From positions 36,775,126-36,839,125 of the forward strand of contig CAMTDV010000017.1 in assembly GCA_947069175.1 (NCBI GenBank): 64,000 nt of DNA, read 5' to 3'. Every line of letters begins with the position of its first letter. The first letter of the stretch is position 1. The notes beneath the pieces were generated by a model, which did no database searches, had not been told where the DNA came from, and saw only the letters and a list, made by a program, of their open reading frames with translations. This document shows, in pieces, positions 34,691 to 47,185 of the stretch. The stretch is from Scalesia atractyloides (Eukaryota; Streptophyta; Magnoliopsida; Asterales; Asteraceae). Both the position numbers and the translations under genes were made by a program.

Positions 34691-36000
34691 TCGAATGTAA
34701 ATGTATAATAACTAGTAAATTTTTCGCGCATTGTTGCGGGTACAAATGTAAAGTAACTCGGATTATACAATAAAGGCCTGAACCGTTTCAGAATAAAAGT
34801 TACTTCAAAATGTAGATAACTGAAGATGTACATAAAAATAAGCACGGAAACGTATTATATATGGCTCCACTTATTTCAGAAATAAATTTACATTGAACAC
34901 AAACCTGAACTTATACCGACACCTACAAAAAAAGAAAAAAATAACAATGTTTTCTTAAGTTAAAAACGGTACCGCGCATTGTGGTGGCCGCTGAAACGTA
35001 AAGTAAGTCGAATTTTTAAAGTCTAATAAAAACATATTATATTTGACCCCACTTGTTTTTTTATGAACGATGAGAATTTTTAACTTATTGTGAGAGAGAT
35101 CTCACACCCTCCTAGAGGGCCCTAACCTCACTCTGGCCAGACTATGTTGTCTTAACCGGGCCCACGCTAGCGTCAAAGTTTGGCTAACGGCGTTACCCGG
35201 GGAACCAAACCACCCATTACCAGTTGCAGGGGCTTGCGCCACCACAAGAGAGAATCTCTCTGACGTAACGCTGTTGGATTAAAACCCGGGGTGGCTCGGG
35301 CTCGAACTCTTGACCTAGGGTCTGGGAGAACTAGTCTTCATTGCTTTTATCCAACAAATGTGACACTAGTAGGGATTGAACTTGAGTCTCCAAGGAGAAC
35401 CCGAGTCTTTCCAATCACTAGACCACAAGTGATAGATTAACCCCACTTGTTGTAAAACAAAATTTATGTTGAGACGTAGATCAACTGAAAATTTAAAAAA
35501 AAAACTGAACTTATACCGACACGTACATAAAAATAAGAAAAAAATATGTTTTCTAATCTAAAAATAGGGCCGCACATTGCGACGGCGTCGAAACATAAAG
35601 TAAGTCAGATTTATAAAGTATAATGATAGCACATTATATTTGACCTAACTTGTATTAATGCCAAAACGTATATCAATTGAAAACGTAAAACAAAACAAAG
35701 AAAACGTATTGTATATGAGTCTACCCATTTTCAAAGAAACGTAACTAACTTGAATTTATATCAAGCCATACATAAACATAAGCATGTAAAAATGATTCTA
35801 AAGTTTTTAAAAAGTTAACGGATTATAAGTGTAAATACTAAGTGTAGAAGGGTAAATAGTAAAAATACAAAAACTTATTAAAAGAAAAAAAAATAAAATA
35901 GATGACCAATGGCTATCTGTCACGCAATAGCATAACACTGGTCATCCTTCTTGTTATTGTACCTATATAAAATAACAAAAAATAAGGTTTTTGTTTTTTT
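34690..36000. repeat. Degenerate dispersed repeat with repeated sub-units
   Basis: The block CGCGCATTG(T)...GTAAAGTAA...TCG...CATATTATATTTGACC recurs in drifted form near 34725, 34973 and 35573. Related tails (AACTTATACCGACAC...) occur near 34905 and 35508. The class is unknown; a Helitron or other non-coding DNA element is possible. Confidence 0.45.
35085..35450 (-). repeat. SINE-like tRNA-derived repeat
   Basis: The minus strand starts with TGGTCTAGTGATTGG (A-box-like) and AGTTCAATCCC (B-box-like) about 40 bases later. A second B-box-like AGAGTTCGAGCCC follows further on. The two tRNA-like heads suggest a composite SINE. It interrupts the dispersed repeat above. Confidence 0.5.
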
Positions 36001-38150
36001 AATCTCTCATTTTAAGTTTTTTTATTTATGATTTGACTCTTTTTTATTTTGTGATATTTATGATTTGACTCTTTTTATTTTGTGACCTTAGTGGATTGTT
36101 AGAAAATAATTATTTTACATTAGTGGATTTAACATATGGTTGTCGTCTAACTCCTCTTTATTACCTATTATGTTGGCATGACCTGATTTGACCCGAGGGA
36201 CCAAAAATATATCATATAGTGCTAACCAAGTGATTCATAAAAATTTCTGCACCCCTTGCAAAAAATTTCTGAGTCAGCCACTGGTTCATACTGGTTTAAG
36301 TCTCTCTTCTCGGGCTAGATTTCATGGGGGTGACCATGGAGTCATGGACTACCCGTGTGTCGTGTGTGGGAGTGTCTTCTTTTCTGTACTAACACTTTCA
36401 AGTTGGTGACCACATGACATAGATAGCATTAGTTGTCGGGTACATAGATGGGCCGGGTTAGAGACTTAAGAGTTGTAATTTGCAACATGAATTTTGGTGT
36501 GTATTAAATACAATAATAAATTTGTGTCATTGAGAACCGAATGCTGAATGCATCTGCATGCATGGCCCTCGTGATCTTCATTGAATGCATATCCTTTCAT
36601 TTTGACACTTACATATTTATTTCTCATTTTTTTATTCAATAGTAACTCCTCGGTGTATTCACTATTTCTGACCAAAGAAAATAAACATTACTACTCAGAA
36701 GACTCTTGTCCTGTACATTCTTATTTATTTATGGTGACATGCCCTACGATGCAAAAAATGTTAATAGGCTAATTATAATAAGGGCCGGCCCTCAGCATGG
36801 CCGGGTGAGCGTCGGCTCATGATCAAAAACGTTTGAGGGCCCGACTCGTTTGTTTAAAAATATATATAAATTTAAAGTGAATATTAAGATATAATTTGAT
36901 TGCTTTGATGAGTATTACCTCTGCAGTTTAGTGGCAAAGCAACCATTCAGCTTCAGTATATACTCTGTTCGAATTCAAGCATCTTTCACTTTAGTGTTTT
37001 TATGTATTTTTATTGGAAAATCGGACAGGCCCTCTAGGCCCAAAACAAAGCATCAGTGCTTCGTTGATGAGAAATAATTCTTCCAGGGTTTATTCTTCCG
37101 GCTAAATTCTAATCTTCTTAGTCGCTTAGCTTTTCTAATTGATTGCTTTTTACTAATTTAGATGTTTAAACTTAGTTAATTATTGTATATGTTTGGCTAA
37201 TAGGCTTTATAGTTATTAGTTTTATAGTTTATATAAGCAAGATGAGTTGATGAAAATTAGTATAATATTGAAGGTGGACAGGGCGCGGTTTTTTTATCTC
37301 GCCGAGGGTCTATTTTTTTTTTAAACATTTTTGGTGACGGCTATGATTATAATCATCAAAACGAACAAATAATTGATGTACTTGGTTATTAATGGTATAA
37401 CATGTGTGGTATAAAATATGAAATTGTTGTTTATAAGTGAAGAAAGGTAAGGTTGCTTTTAGTTTTTGTGTCGATAGAAATGAGGGCCGGGTAGCAAATG
37501 TTGGATGTAGTGGAAGATGTGTAAGGAATGAGATTTGTTTCTACTTGCATCATGGGCCAATGAAGAAATCACGTGATCCTTATGAATTTTAGCATTAACC
37601 ACAATAAATAATTAAGGTACATGAGGGGTTTTAACCTTTAACTAGCGTAATTCTCCCGCATGTTGTGGCGGAAATTTAGTTGGTACCGATTCGGTTCAAT
37701 ATCGGTGTTACCCATACTTGGTATAGCAACAAAAAAACCAAAAAAAAGTCATGATATGCTCAAAAGACATCGACATGTATTTAATATCAATTGCAGGGTT
37801 ACTTACGTGGAACCGATTCAGCTTGCCACGACATTGGTACATTAGCAACAGTCGCTATCACTTTTGAATACAACTCCGTATTGTTTCAGTTCGTCACCGA
37901 ACAAAAAAATCATTTATCTCCCGTTCGCTTTTAAATAAAACAATTAACCAAACATGAATCAGAAAATAGACATGTCTAAACAAAAAGCAAAAAACACTAT
38001 CAATTATATGAGGTAAATAATGGAAGGTAACATTTAAGACTTTATATTTGGTTCGATAAAATAATTGATAAGTTGAGTAGATAACTTCTTTCTCTAAGGT
38101 TTGTATCGTAATTTCATGTATTAATTTAAATACAATATTCATCCTCAATT
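36000..38150. other. No gene seen; transposon debris
   Basis: GCCACTG near 36283 looks like the end of a CAGTGGC-type hAT MITE. AGGGCCGGCCCT near 36780 is a common plant TE end. A tRNA-like stretch (TTTAGTGGCAAAGC...TGTTCGAATTC, 36930-36976) suggests a SINE. Complete elements could not be delimited. Confidence 0.45.
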
Positions 38151-38328
38151 ATAATATAATATAATATAATATAATATAATATAATATAATATAATATAAT
38201 ATAATATAATATAATATAATATAATATAATATAATATAATATAATATAATATAATATAATATAATATAATATAATATAATATAATATAATATAATATAAT
38301 ATAATATAATATAATATAACATAATATA
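38151..38328. repeat. (ATAAT)n microsatellite, about 35 units
   Basis: Uninterrupted ATAAT pentamers run to about 38318, and a single C interrupts near 38320. Any long frame through it is an artefact of the repeat. Confidence 0.98.
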
Positions 38329-38329
38329 G

Positions 38330-40734
38330 GAATTAACATATATATTAGCAAATAAAAATCATAAAAAGCGTAGGAATGTATGAGTCTAGACGTAACACAT
38401 GTGTGTAAGTAAATTTTAGGAAGACAGTTGAAGCAACGTTATTAATGAGTTAGATACGTCACTACAACATGTTTTAACGCACCCTTGTCATCACATAGTG
38501 CACCAAAACTTTTAAAAGTCAATTATTAAAGAAAAAAATACACACGTGTATAGAAGAAAACTAAAGATACATTTATAAATATCTCAAACATATGATATAC
38601 CTACTCAAATTAAATAACAAGTCAAAAAATAATAACATTATTATATACACAAATATTCATGCATCGCTTTTAAAGGTATGGGCATATGTTAAATTAATAA
38701 CAACAAATAAGTGTGTATGAAGTGTTATGAACATTTGCATACCTTAATTAAAAACGGATATGTGCATACCTTAAGCCTAATTCAATCGTTAACAACACAA
38801 AACTCGAATTGCTCACTAATGTCAAGATACAAAACCAAATTACAAAGCTCTTAACAAAAAGTAGCAACCAACCATGATAGTAGGTCCGCCACTGCACGTG
38901 TGGCATGTCATAAACATGGATAACATAATCCCGCACCAGCTCAACTATGACATAAGAACAGTGGGTAGTTAGGGTTCCTAAACATGTATAGCAACGTGGT
39001 CGAATTTGGATGCAACTTAGGATGAAGCCTAAGAGAGTCAATGAGGTTTCACCATATTAATTTTAAGAGAAGAGGTGTCGTGACATGATGAGGCGTGACG
39101 CTAGAGGCTAAGGTTTTGAACCCTCAAATATAACCTTATTTATGTGTTATATCCTATAACCATAGCAATATAGCATCATGTTACTTTTTAAAGTTTTTTT
39201 TGGTTTATACAATTAAATTGCAGTTGGAGAATAAATATACATATATAATCCACCACATCACCTCGTTAGGTTGTGGATTTAAATTGGTTGTTGCTTTCAA
39301 GTAATTATTTAGAATAATATCATAAGTTGGTCTACTTTTTATATTCAAACATCTTTTTCCTCGACAAATATTGACTTTTATGTTTTGTTTTTCATCTATT
39401 AACAACTGTCATTTGCTTACATGACAAAAAAAACATGCATTATGCATGTGTGTTCTTCCTTTTATATTTTATTTTCTTCCCGATGTAATATTTTTAACCC
39501 CTATCGTGTGAATTAAAGAAATGTTAGATTTTAACATTTTCGATAAATTAAAGATAGTATTTAAAAAAAATTGAAGATTTTAAAAGAAGTTGGTATTTGA
39601 ATTCCGAGTTCTTGTTTTGATAAGAGATGACTTGGTACCTTATCTTTTAACAATTATCACATAACTATAATTATCTAGTGGAAAAGAAAGATAGAGAAAG
39701 AAATTAATATTCTAAAAATTTATAAATTATATACATAATAAATGTTTAGTTTTTGGAATATTAACAATGTGTTTTGCTGTAATGTAATCACTTTGTATAT
39801 GGGGTTATGCTAGTTCCCCGCTAACCCTTTGATATAATATATATCTTTGTTGCCGTTGAAAAAAAAAAATGTTAAACATGTAGTCACAGTTAACGCAAAT
39901 CCTAAATTTTAGAACTTCATAACAAACTTATGAGATTCATTAAGTCAACAACAACTATCCACACTCTCTCTCTGTATATATTCTTATATTAAGTAAAAAG
40001 AAACACTAAACCTATGTGTAATTAGTGTCCTCGATAAAACACTTATTATTATACAACATAATTTTAGATGAAGAATCGTACAAACATTTATACGTTGCGT
40101 CATGGCTATTGGCTAACCATCAAGTGGCGGAGTTTGGCCAAAAGTTTCGAGGAGGCGTAATTTAATGGAACCAAATTTTTTTTCCTATTGTTATGTTTCG
40201 GGTCGGGTCGGCTATCGATTTGGGTCAGGTCAAATAATAATAGTTCTAAATAAAACGAAAAAATTTCATTGATTCAAAGGACTCGTCCTTACACATAAAA
40301 CTTGCGATTAAGTTTATTGTGTGGTGGGTAATCTAAGGTTAAACAAATAAGAATTAAAATATAATTACCAAACTACCCATCACTTATATATAAAGTGATA
40401 ACAAACTTTACTTTAATTTATATATTGAATAAATATTTGGGGTATACAAAGTGGTAATAAACTTTACTTTAATTTATAATTTATATATTGTATAAATATT
40501 TAGGAAAAATAATTGGAGGGGCGATCCTATATAAGTTTTAAAATTTTCGGTCGAAAAATCAGAACCTATACACTTCTAACCGAAACATTGGGGTGGGTGG
40601 GTGCACCCGGGCACCCACTAACCTTCGCCTCTGTTAAACCATCGTCAAGGGATTCAAGAGATTAACCACACCGTCTTAAACGACAAACAAAAGTAAATAT
40701 GAAATCATCTAAACAATTGATAACTCCATCATCA
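38330..40734. other. No gene seen; likely LINE tail and MITE remnants
   Basis: Near 39800-39869, AGTTCCCCGCTAACC...GTTGCCGTTG plus an A-run resembles the 3' end of the LINE at 41840 and may be a short truncated copy. The segment 40120-40633 has weak inverted ends (AAGTGGCGGAG / CAGAGGCGAAGG), perhaps a hAT MITE. Confidence 0.4.
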
Positions 40735-40785
40735 TCTACTATTATTATTATTACTATTACTATTATTATTATTATTTTATTGTTA
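40735..40785. repeat. (ATT)n-rich microsatellite
   Basis: Interrupted TAT/TAC triplets such as CTATTATTATTATTACTATT. Confidence 0.9.
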
Positions 40786-40821
40786 TTATCATATAATCCA
40801 ACAAATGCAAAATATACGAAT

Positions 40822-41840
40822 GACAAATTAAGAAGTACAACATGATGAACAAAATGTGACTACTAACACAATGATCAAAGGAAAAGTTGGGGATGGTGAG
40901 GATGTAAGGTTTTGGGTTGATTGGTGGATTGGAGATTGTCCACTAAAGGATAGTTTTCCAGCTCTTTTCAATCTTGAAAACCAAAAAAGTGCTACGGTTC
41001 AGATGCGGGTAAGGGATGAGAGTGGAAAAGGGAAGCAAGCAGTCCGAGGGAACATGAGGAATGGGACAAGATTCAACAAGTGAAGAATAGGTTTCCATCA
41101 CTGAGCGGACGAGATAAATGGGAATGGACTTTGAATATAGGGGGGAAATTTTCGATTGCATCGTGCAGAGAGCTGCTTGGGAAACATGCGGTTCCTTTTT
41201 TTCCGTACCAATGGATTAAATGGATACCAAAAAAAGTGAACGTGTTTGCTTGGAGAGTTGAACAAGACCGCCTGGCTACACTCAAAGGTTTGAAAAAAAG
41301 AAATATGCTACATGGACCGGCCACATGTCGTTTGTGTGGGGAGACCGATGAAGACGCAAATCACCTTTTCGCCTCGTGCTACACTACTGCGATTGTTTGG
41401 CAAAAGGTTAGTGCTTGGTGTAATATCCCTCCGATTTACGCCTATGATTTCAGAGACATACTTAAGATCCATAAAAATTTGAATTTGTCGGAGCACAAGA
41501 AAAGCTGGTGCAAACAATTGTGTTGACAACATGTTAGGTGATTTGGAAAGCCCGGAATGACGTCATTTTTGCTGGGAAGAAAATAACAGTTGAAGGAATT
41601 TTCGGGGAACTACAATCCTTGGCGTTCACATGGATCAAACATAGATCAAAGGATGCACTCACGAATTGGGAGAGTTGGGTGAATTTTAGTCTCTAACTTG
41701 TAATTAAAGTATTTGTGTTTTTGTATGTTCAAACTTGGGTGATTATCTAAGGGGATGGCTATATATTGCTAACACCTCACTGGTAACATTCGCTTGTAAA
41801 ATTTTATGGTGATAAATGAAAGTAATTTGCCGTTAAAAAA
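40822..41840 (+). mobile_element. 5'-truncated LINE with target duplication
   Basis: The insertion ends in an A-run. AATATACGAAT occurs on both sides (40811-40821 and 41841-41851), as expected for target-primed insertion. Only the 3' end of the second reading frame survives. L1-type is the usual plant class, but the fragment lacks the reverse transcriptase core that would prove it. Confidence 0.88.
40870..41697 (+). pseudogene. LINE ORF2 C-terminal end, zf-RVT domain
   Basis: The translation carries VRFWVDWWIGD near 40905. The zf-RVT domain follows, with KVNVFAWRV near 41240 and the metal-binding pattern CRLCGETDEDANHLFASC near 41327, typical of plant LINEs and their relatives. Frame changes occur near 41060 and 41525, after which IWKARND continues to a stop near 41695. 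Endonuclease and reverse transcriptase catalytic parts are absent. Confidence 0.88.
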
Positions 41841-41851
41841 AATATACGAAT

Positions 41852-43667
41852 ATTTAAATACAACCTGACAGTAACAATAAAACAAAGACGCCTCGTAAAC
41901 GTAAATCATTAAAAATTAATTTACCTGTTATTATATAATATAAAATAATTATAAAGGTCAAATATAAAATATTTAATTTGAGAGATTCTCAAGTAAAATA
42001 GATATTACACTTTTATGAGATCTTAGATACTTCTGTTATCTGATTGTCGTCCTGTCTTTCTTTATTGAATATCAGTGACATTATAAATCCTTTATTACTG
42101 GAATTACTACTTTATTTTTATATTGAAAGATTTAAAAAAAAATAACTCTGGTTCAGCCGATCAACTTTTATAGTTGCTAAAAAACTTTATTTAAATATTC
42201 AAAATCATTTATTTTCCATCGATAAATTGATTCATATCATTTAATATAATACTTAGAAAAATTTGAGTGAAAAATTAAACTAGAAAATAAAAATTGAACT
42301 AAGGTAGTAACATTGGTACTCAGTATATTGTGTGTATAGTCAATGCATTAAAAGACATAACACAAGAAAACAAGTGGATTACTTTTCAGTAAATTATACA
42401 AAGTAAGTTTACAATTGACGTGGATGGTTTTTTAAATAATCAAACTCCTAATCATACATTTATTTATTTAACTTTTTTACTTCTAATATTAATATATCAT
42501 CTAATGTAACTAATACATTGATATGTTCTTATCTGTCGATGACCTCCATCGACAGGCTAGGAGTGAACACTTCAATGCGAGATTTACTAGTGTCATGTGT
42601 TATACATGATTGATCCATGTGATTGATACATGTGATTTTATATAAAATTAGTGGTTTATTCTTTTAAGTTCAAAATATATAATTGGTTCTTATTTTAAAA
42701 CGTATTTCATAACTGATATTTTTTCAAAATAAATGATCGAATTCCCTTCCTATTTTAACCTTGCATAGTTTTCTTTGTCATTTTGATTGCTTTTACTTAG
42801 CATTATCTAACACGTACATATAATTCGTCAACTTTAATAAAGTTACTTATTCTTACCAAATTTAAGAGTGCGACCATCCATATCATTGTGATTATCATCC
42901 TTCGGAACCCCCCCCCCCCCCCCTCCAACCCCCCACACACACCACAAATAAAAAATAAAAGCTCCATCTCCCATCCTCACTCACTAGCCTTTCATGTTAT
43001 CCCCATCTCTCTATTCTCATGATCACCAAGCCACATCACTCATCACCATCATGACCACCCAAATCGAAAATCTAAACTCTAATACCAGTTCACAAATCAT
43101 AACATTTAAGTTTTTAACCATCCAATGATCATCACCCCAAATGGTTCACGCAAAGGCATGTTAAGAATGCACTAACTCTTAACCTAATTTAAACACAAGT
43201 CTACGAATCTCCATATCTCCGAATCCAACGATGATTAACCTAAAAACTAAATATATGCTTAGCCATTGGTGACTAACTTCTAAATTTTCATAACCCAACA
43301 ATGATGTCATGCAAAGTTCTAAACTCGTACACCATCATATCATAATTATTCGATCCAAAATACATATAATCAAACCAATGCATTTGCACATACTAAATAT
43401 GGGTTTGAATTGTTGGTTTGTAGTTGAATCTACACGTTAAAAATGGAGTAGGGTTCATAAAGGGTGATGAATGCAAAATGCAGAAGATTATGATCGTTTT
43501 GTTGATGGTGGTCATTGGGAAAAAAAACATGGCAGATAGAAGGATGAAGAAAAAGATGGAGGTTCATGATGAATGGAATTATTATTTGGATTTGTCAATG
43601 TACTATTGTGGGTTTCTAAGTTCAATAGGTGCATAGGTGGTCGGTAACCTTGATACTTTTTGCATAG
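41852..43667. other. No gene seen
   Basis: Very AT-rich, with a C homopolymer run of about 16 at 42908-42922. A short frame at 43424-43636 has no recognisable motif. Confidence 0.6.
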
Positions 43668-44262
43668 AGAAAGTCCCTGTGCTTTAGATGGTGAATTTCA
43701 CCTACAGTAGTCACCTTTTGGTGATTTTGTTTTTCCAATCTAATAATTCAATTTATAATTATGTGAGGCTTAAGTTACGAGAAGGAGAAGCTTTTTAATT
43801 CTTCGTAATTAGCCCTCAATTGCTCGCTAAATGGTAAGAGTTGTGGAGACACAAGGAGTTTGTCATACAATGCAATAATCCCCAGGTTCCCTTTGGCGAA
43901 CACCATTCCGACTAAGTCAATAGTTACTCAAAAGAAAGGCCACTCGTTGTACATCACTCTCATTATCTCGAGGTTCTTCGATTCGTTTTCAATAGCAAGC
44001 TTGAATGCAGCTCCAAAACTGAGCCAAACGGGAAGATGAAACCTCGTTTGAGTCCATGAAAATATTCACGGGATCGCTCTAAGTGATTTAATCCCACCAC
44101 TCGGCTTTCGTTTTGATGGACGACTCACCCTATCCATGTTAGGAACAATCGAAGAAACGAGTGTGCAAAAGTTAGGGATCAAAGCTGTAATTTTAGAAAG
44201 ATGAAACTATATGTGAAATTTCACTAAAGCACATGGACTATCATAACATTTTTCTCTTTTTC
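43668..44262. mobile_element. Candidate Pack-MULE-like element carrying a PEPC fragment
   Basis: The left arm AGAGAAAGTCCCTGTGCTTT... (43668-43703) faces GTGAAATTTCACTAAAGCAC...TTTTTCTCT (44212-44256). The arms pair over about 35 bases, with roughly 13 extra bases in the right arm. Between them lies a host gene fragment. No clear target duplication was found, so this is a candidate only. Confidence 0.5.
43790..44110 (-). pseudogene. PPC: Phosphoenolpyruvate carboxylase gene fragment
   Basis: On the minus strand about 107 codons read as the C-terminal third of plant PEPC, the cytosolic enzyme that makes oxaloacetate from PEP and bicarbonate. Diagnostic stretches are RKPSGGIKSLRAIP, WTQTRFHLPVWL near 44055, MYNEWPFF near 43940, MVFAKGN and LRANYEELKS at the end. 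Two in-frame TGA codons occur, at 44066-44068 (family Trp) and 43928-43930 (family Arg). The rest stays in one frame, so it decayed by point mutation. No active-site-wide domain, promoter or intron structure is present, and it cannot encode an enzyme. Confidence 0.92.
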
Positions 44263-46281
44263 AAAAATGCTCCATATTTTAAAAAAAAAGTTTGTTGGAT
44301 GGTTGTTTCTCAAGCCAAAATGAACAAGTTATACTTTTAGTATATTAACCTTCAAATAATATTTATTGAAATCAAAAAATTTATACCTACCTTGCTCTTG
44401 TCCTCTTCTTATGAAGCCTTATACATCCAACCATCGTCGACCACCTCTAATCACCCTCTCTTCTCCACCATCGACAAACAATGCCACCCTCGCTTCAACA
44501 ACCACAATCAATTGCCGCCACCTCATTTCTTTTACCATATCTCTCCCACATGACCACACAAAGTGCCATATCTAAAAAAATTCGGATAAGAACAAAAAAA
44601 CCCATAAAATACAAATGATATTACCCATTATTGTGAGTAACAAAATGCAAAACGAAACCCAAATCATAAGTTACAGAAACCCTTAACACATTTTTTTTGT
44701 GGTTTCATCTAGACGCGACAATTCTCGAGTTTTTTTCCCAAATGAGTGTAGTGCAAAGAAATATTTACCAAAATAGGTGGTTTGAAACATATTTACCAAA
44801 ATAGGTTTTTATTCAAAAACTTACTTTTCTCACTCCTAATCTTATTCGGTAAAGGTAATTTTTATATAAAACAATGTTCTTTTACATGGCTTAAGAAAGA
44901 AAATACAATTAAATTAAAAATAGATCGTAAGACTTGATAAAAAGAAAGTTAATGTTATTTACATGAGTTAAGAAAAAAATCGCTGTTAAATTAAAAAAAA
45001 AAAGGAGCGTAAGACTTAATAAAAAATTAATGTTATTAAATTATTTTATTAATATTTCCTTTACCTATTTTTGAGAAACGTCTATTCTTTCACAAATACT
45101 TTCTTAATTTTTTAACTTACATAAAAATACTTTTCATAAACGTTTTTTATCAGTTATTTTAAAAGGTTACACATATATTTTAATTTAGGGGTGTTAAACG
45201 AGTCGTTTTTTTCGACGTGAAACTAACCCAACCAAATACAATTTTGACATAAAACACATATCGATAAACTAAATAAAAAAATGGGTTAAAGGAGGCAACC
45301 CACGAACCCGTCGGATTGACACGAAACTGGCCGGTTAGCTAAACATGTTCATAGATTCAATCTAAAACTAACCCGTTTATACTAAATCCGAACTCCCGAT
45401 TTCGCGTTAGGTTTGTATGGTGTCACGTATTTACACTCTTATCTTTCGTATTTTAACTATTTTTTTAATTTTTAATGCTAGACATAATACAAAAAATACA
45501 ATTTAAATTATAAAATAAATATGATATTTCTTTTTCAAATATCTTAGAGCTTCTTATTTCGCTTTTTGTAGTTAAGAAAGCTAAAAGATGAGTTAAATCA
45601 AGCATTAATAATATTTGATCCTGATATTTCTTAAATTGTCTTAAAAAAATGTATATATTCTAAATTATTTGGAAACGTATTTAAAGTTATATGTAACACA
45701 ATATAAAAAACTTGTACACTTGTAAGAAAACCAATAGAATGTTTATGAAGGAAGACAAACTTTTCTATTATAAAAGAACGTTTTAATAAAAGTAAAAGAA
45801 AATGTTTATATTAAAAAGAAATAAAAAAACGTTGTCATAAAACTTGATGATCCAACAACATGTTATTAATTTGTCTTAATTTGATTAGAAACTTAATTTT
45901 TAAATAGAAATTAGCTTTACCCAATAAAATTAGGAGTGAGAAAAGTGAGTTTTCAAAAAACATCATTTTAACAAATATTTTTTAAACTCCCCATTTTAAT
46001 AAATAACTTTTCCAACTACACCCCTCTATGAAAAAGCTCGACAATTCTCCATACGAGTAGATAAGTAATCAGAGTATGGGTTGACTAATATCTTCAGTTT
46101 CGTTTCGTGTTAAATTGTTTGAAGTTTCCTTTTTTTTATTAAAAAAACTTTACAATGTTATTTAAAAAGTGTTGAAATTTAAGCTAACTATTTTGATTTT
46201 ATTGTTTCCTTTACCTAAAATAAAAAAAATAGTTTTTTCTCAAAATATTATTCGGTCATATTTTCTAAAAACTTTATTCAT
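44263..46281. other. No gene seen
   Basis: AT-rich. The segment 45186-45442 starts AGGGGTGTTAAACGA and has a related reversed end, like a hAT MITE, but the flanking bases do not match as a target duplication. Confidence 0.5.
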
Positions 46282-46577
46282 CAATGTTTTGAAACCGGAC
46301 GGGACGGGACGGTCGGACCAGTCCGGTTCACCCTATCTGGCCACTTTTGAGTCGAATCGAGCGGTTGGACCGGGGGCCGGTGGTCGGACCGGATAACCGG
46401 GTGGTTGATCCCCTTTTTTTAGGAGTTGACCGGTTTTTTATTTAATTTTTAATTTACCCTATTTTTCTATAATATTTACGTCATAACCCGATTCTTACAT
46501 CCCATCCGATTTATTCGACCAGCCCGACCAGTAAACCAGAAAGGAAACCAAGTCGACGTCCGTTCCTGAAAACATTG
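46282..46577. mobile_element. MITE with inverted ends (TSD TTATTCAT/TTATTTAT)
   Basis: CAATGTTTTGAAACCGGAC at the left is matched by CTGAAAACATTG at the right. The flanking 8-mers differ at one base, as for an aging hAT-type insertion. The interior is rich in CCGGT/ACCGG repeats. Confidence 0.65.
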
Positions 46578-47064
46578 TTATTTATTACTTATAAGATCCT
46601 TCCTCAAAATTTATATATTCACTTCCACTAATCTTGAGTTAACTATATAAAATCAAGTATGTTAAATTGTTATCGTGAATCACACATAAGTAAAAAGATA
46701 CAGTAAAAAAAATATAAAACTGTTTGATTTGAGTCTAATTAAATCACAAGCTTTTAACAAGTTCCAAAATTAAACCATGTACATAATTTTTCACTAGGAA
46801 GATCAAACCAATAATTTTATACAAACCAACATTCATATTCATAAATAAAAAGATTCGGGTAAAAAACATAAGACAAACAACACAAAAATGAAAGATTAAG
46901 GTGGTTTTAACACCGTTAATTAGAAAAACCATGATTAGCTTTAGCACCGCATATACTTACATGTGTTTGTTTTATAAGCATTCTTTATCTTGTAGGCGTG
47001 GGCCTGGTGTGACTGTGTGGTGTGGGGTTTCTTTCATCACCATCAAGTAAAAATAAAAACTTGC

Positions 47065-47080
47065 TTCCCGCCCTTCCCGC
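47065..47080 (+). promoter_or_regulatory. Two E2F-like sites upstream of the CXC gene
   Basis: TTCCCGCC (47065-47072) and TTCCCGC (47074-47080) lie 106-121 bases before the ATG, probably in the 5' leader or core promoter. A weak TATA candidate TTTATAAG is at 46971. Confidence 0.5.
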
Positions 47081-47185
47081 TTCTTCTATCTTCTTGAATC
47101 TCACTCACTCTTCTCATTCCATCTCATCTCATTTCATCTTTCACCACAAACCCCACAAGCAGCCGACACTCAATTGGGGTTAAAG

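Noticed and set aside
38145..38351. Open frame of repeated Tyr-Ile-Leu codons
   Set aside because: It is only the translation of the ATAAT microsatellite.
38748..39041. 97-codon minus-strand frame
   Set aside because: No motif and no exon context; length is within chance for 64 kb of AT-rich DNA.
40120..40633. MITE with AAGTGGCGGAG / CAGAGGCGAAGG ends
   Set aside because: The flanks (CTAACCAT and TTAAACCAT) agree only with a gap; support is too thin.
43424..43636. Short Lys/Met-rich frame
   Set aside because: Low complexity, no motif, AT-rich background.
45186..45442. hAT MITE with AGGGGTGTTAAAC end
   Set aside because: Flanking 8-mers do not match and the ends pair weakly, so it was not listed as an element.
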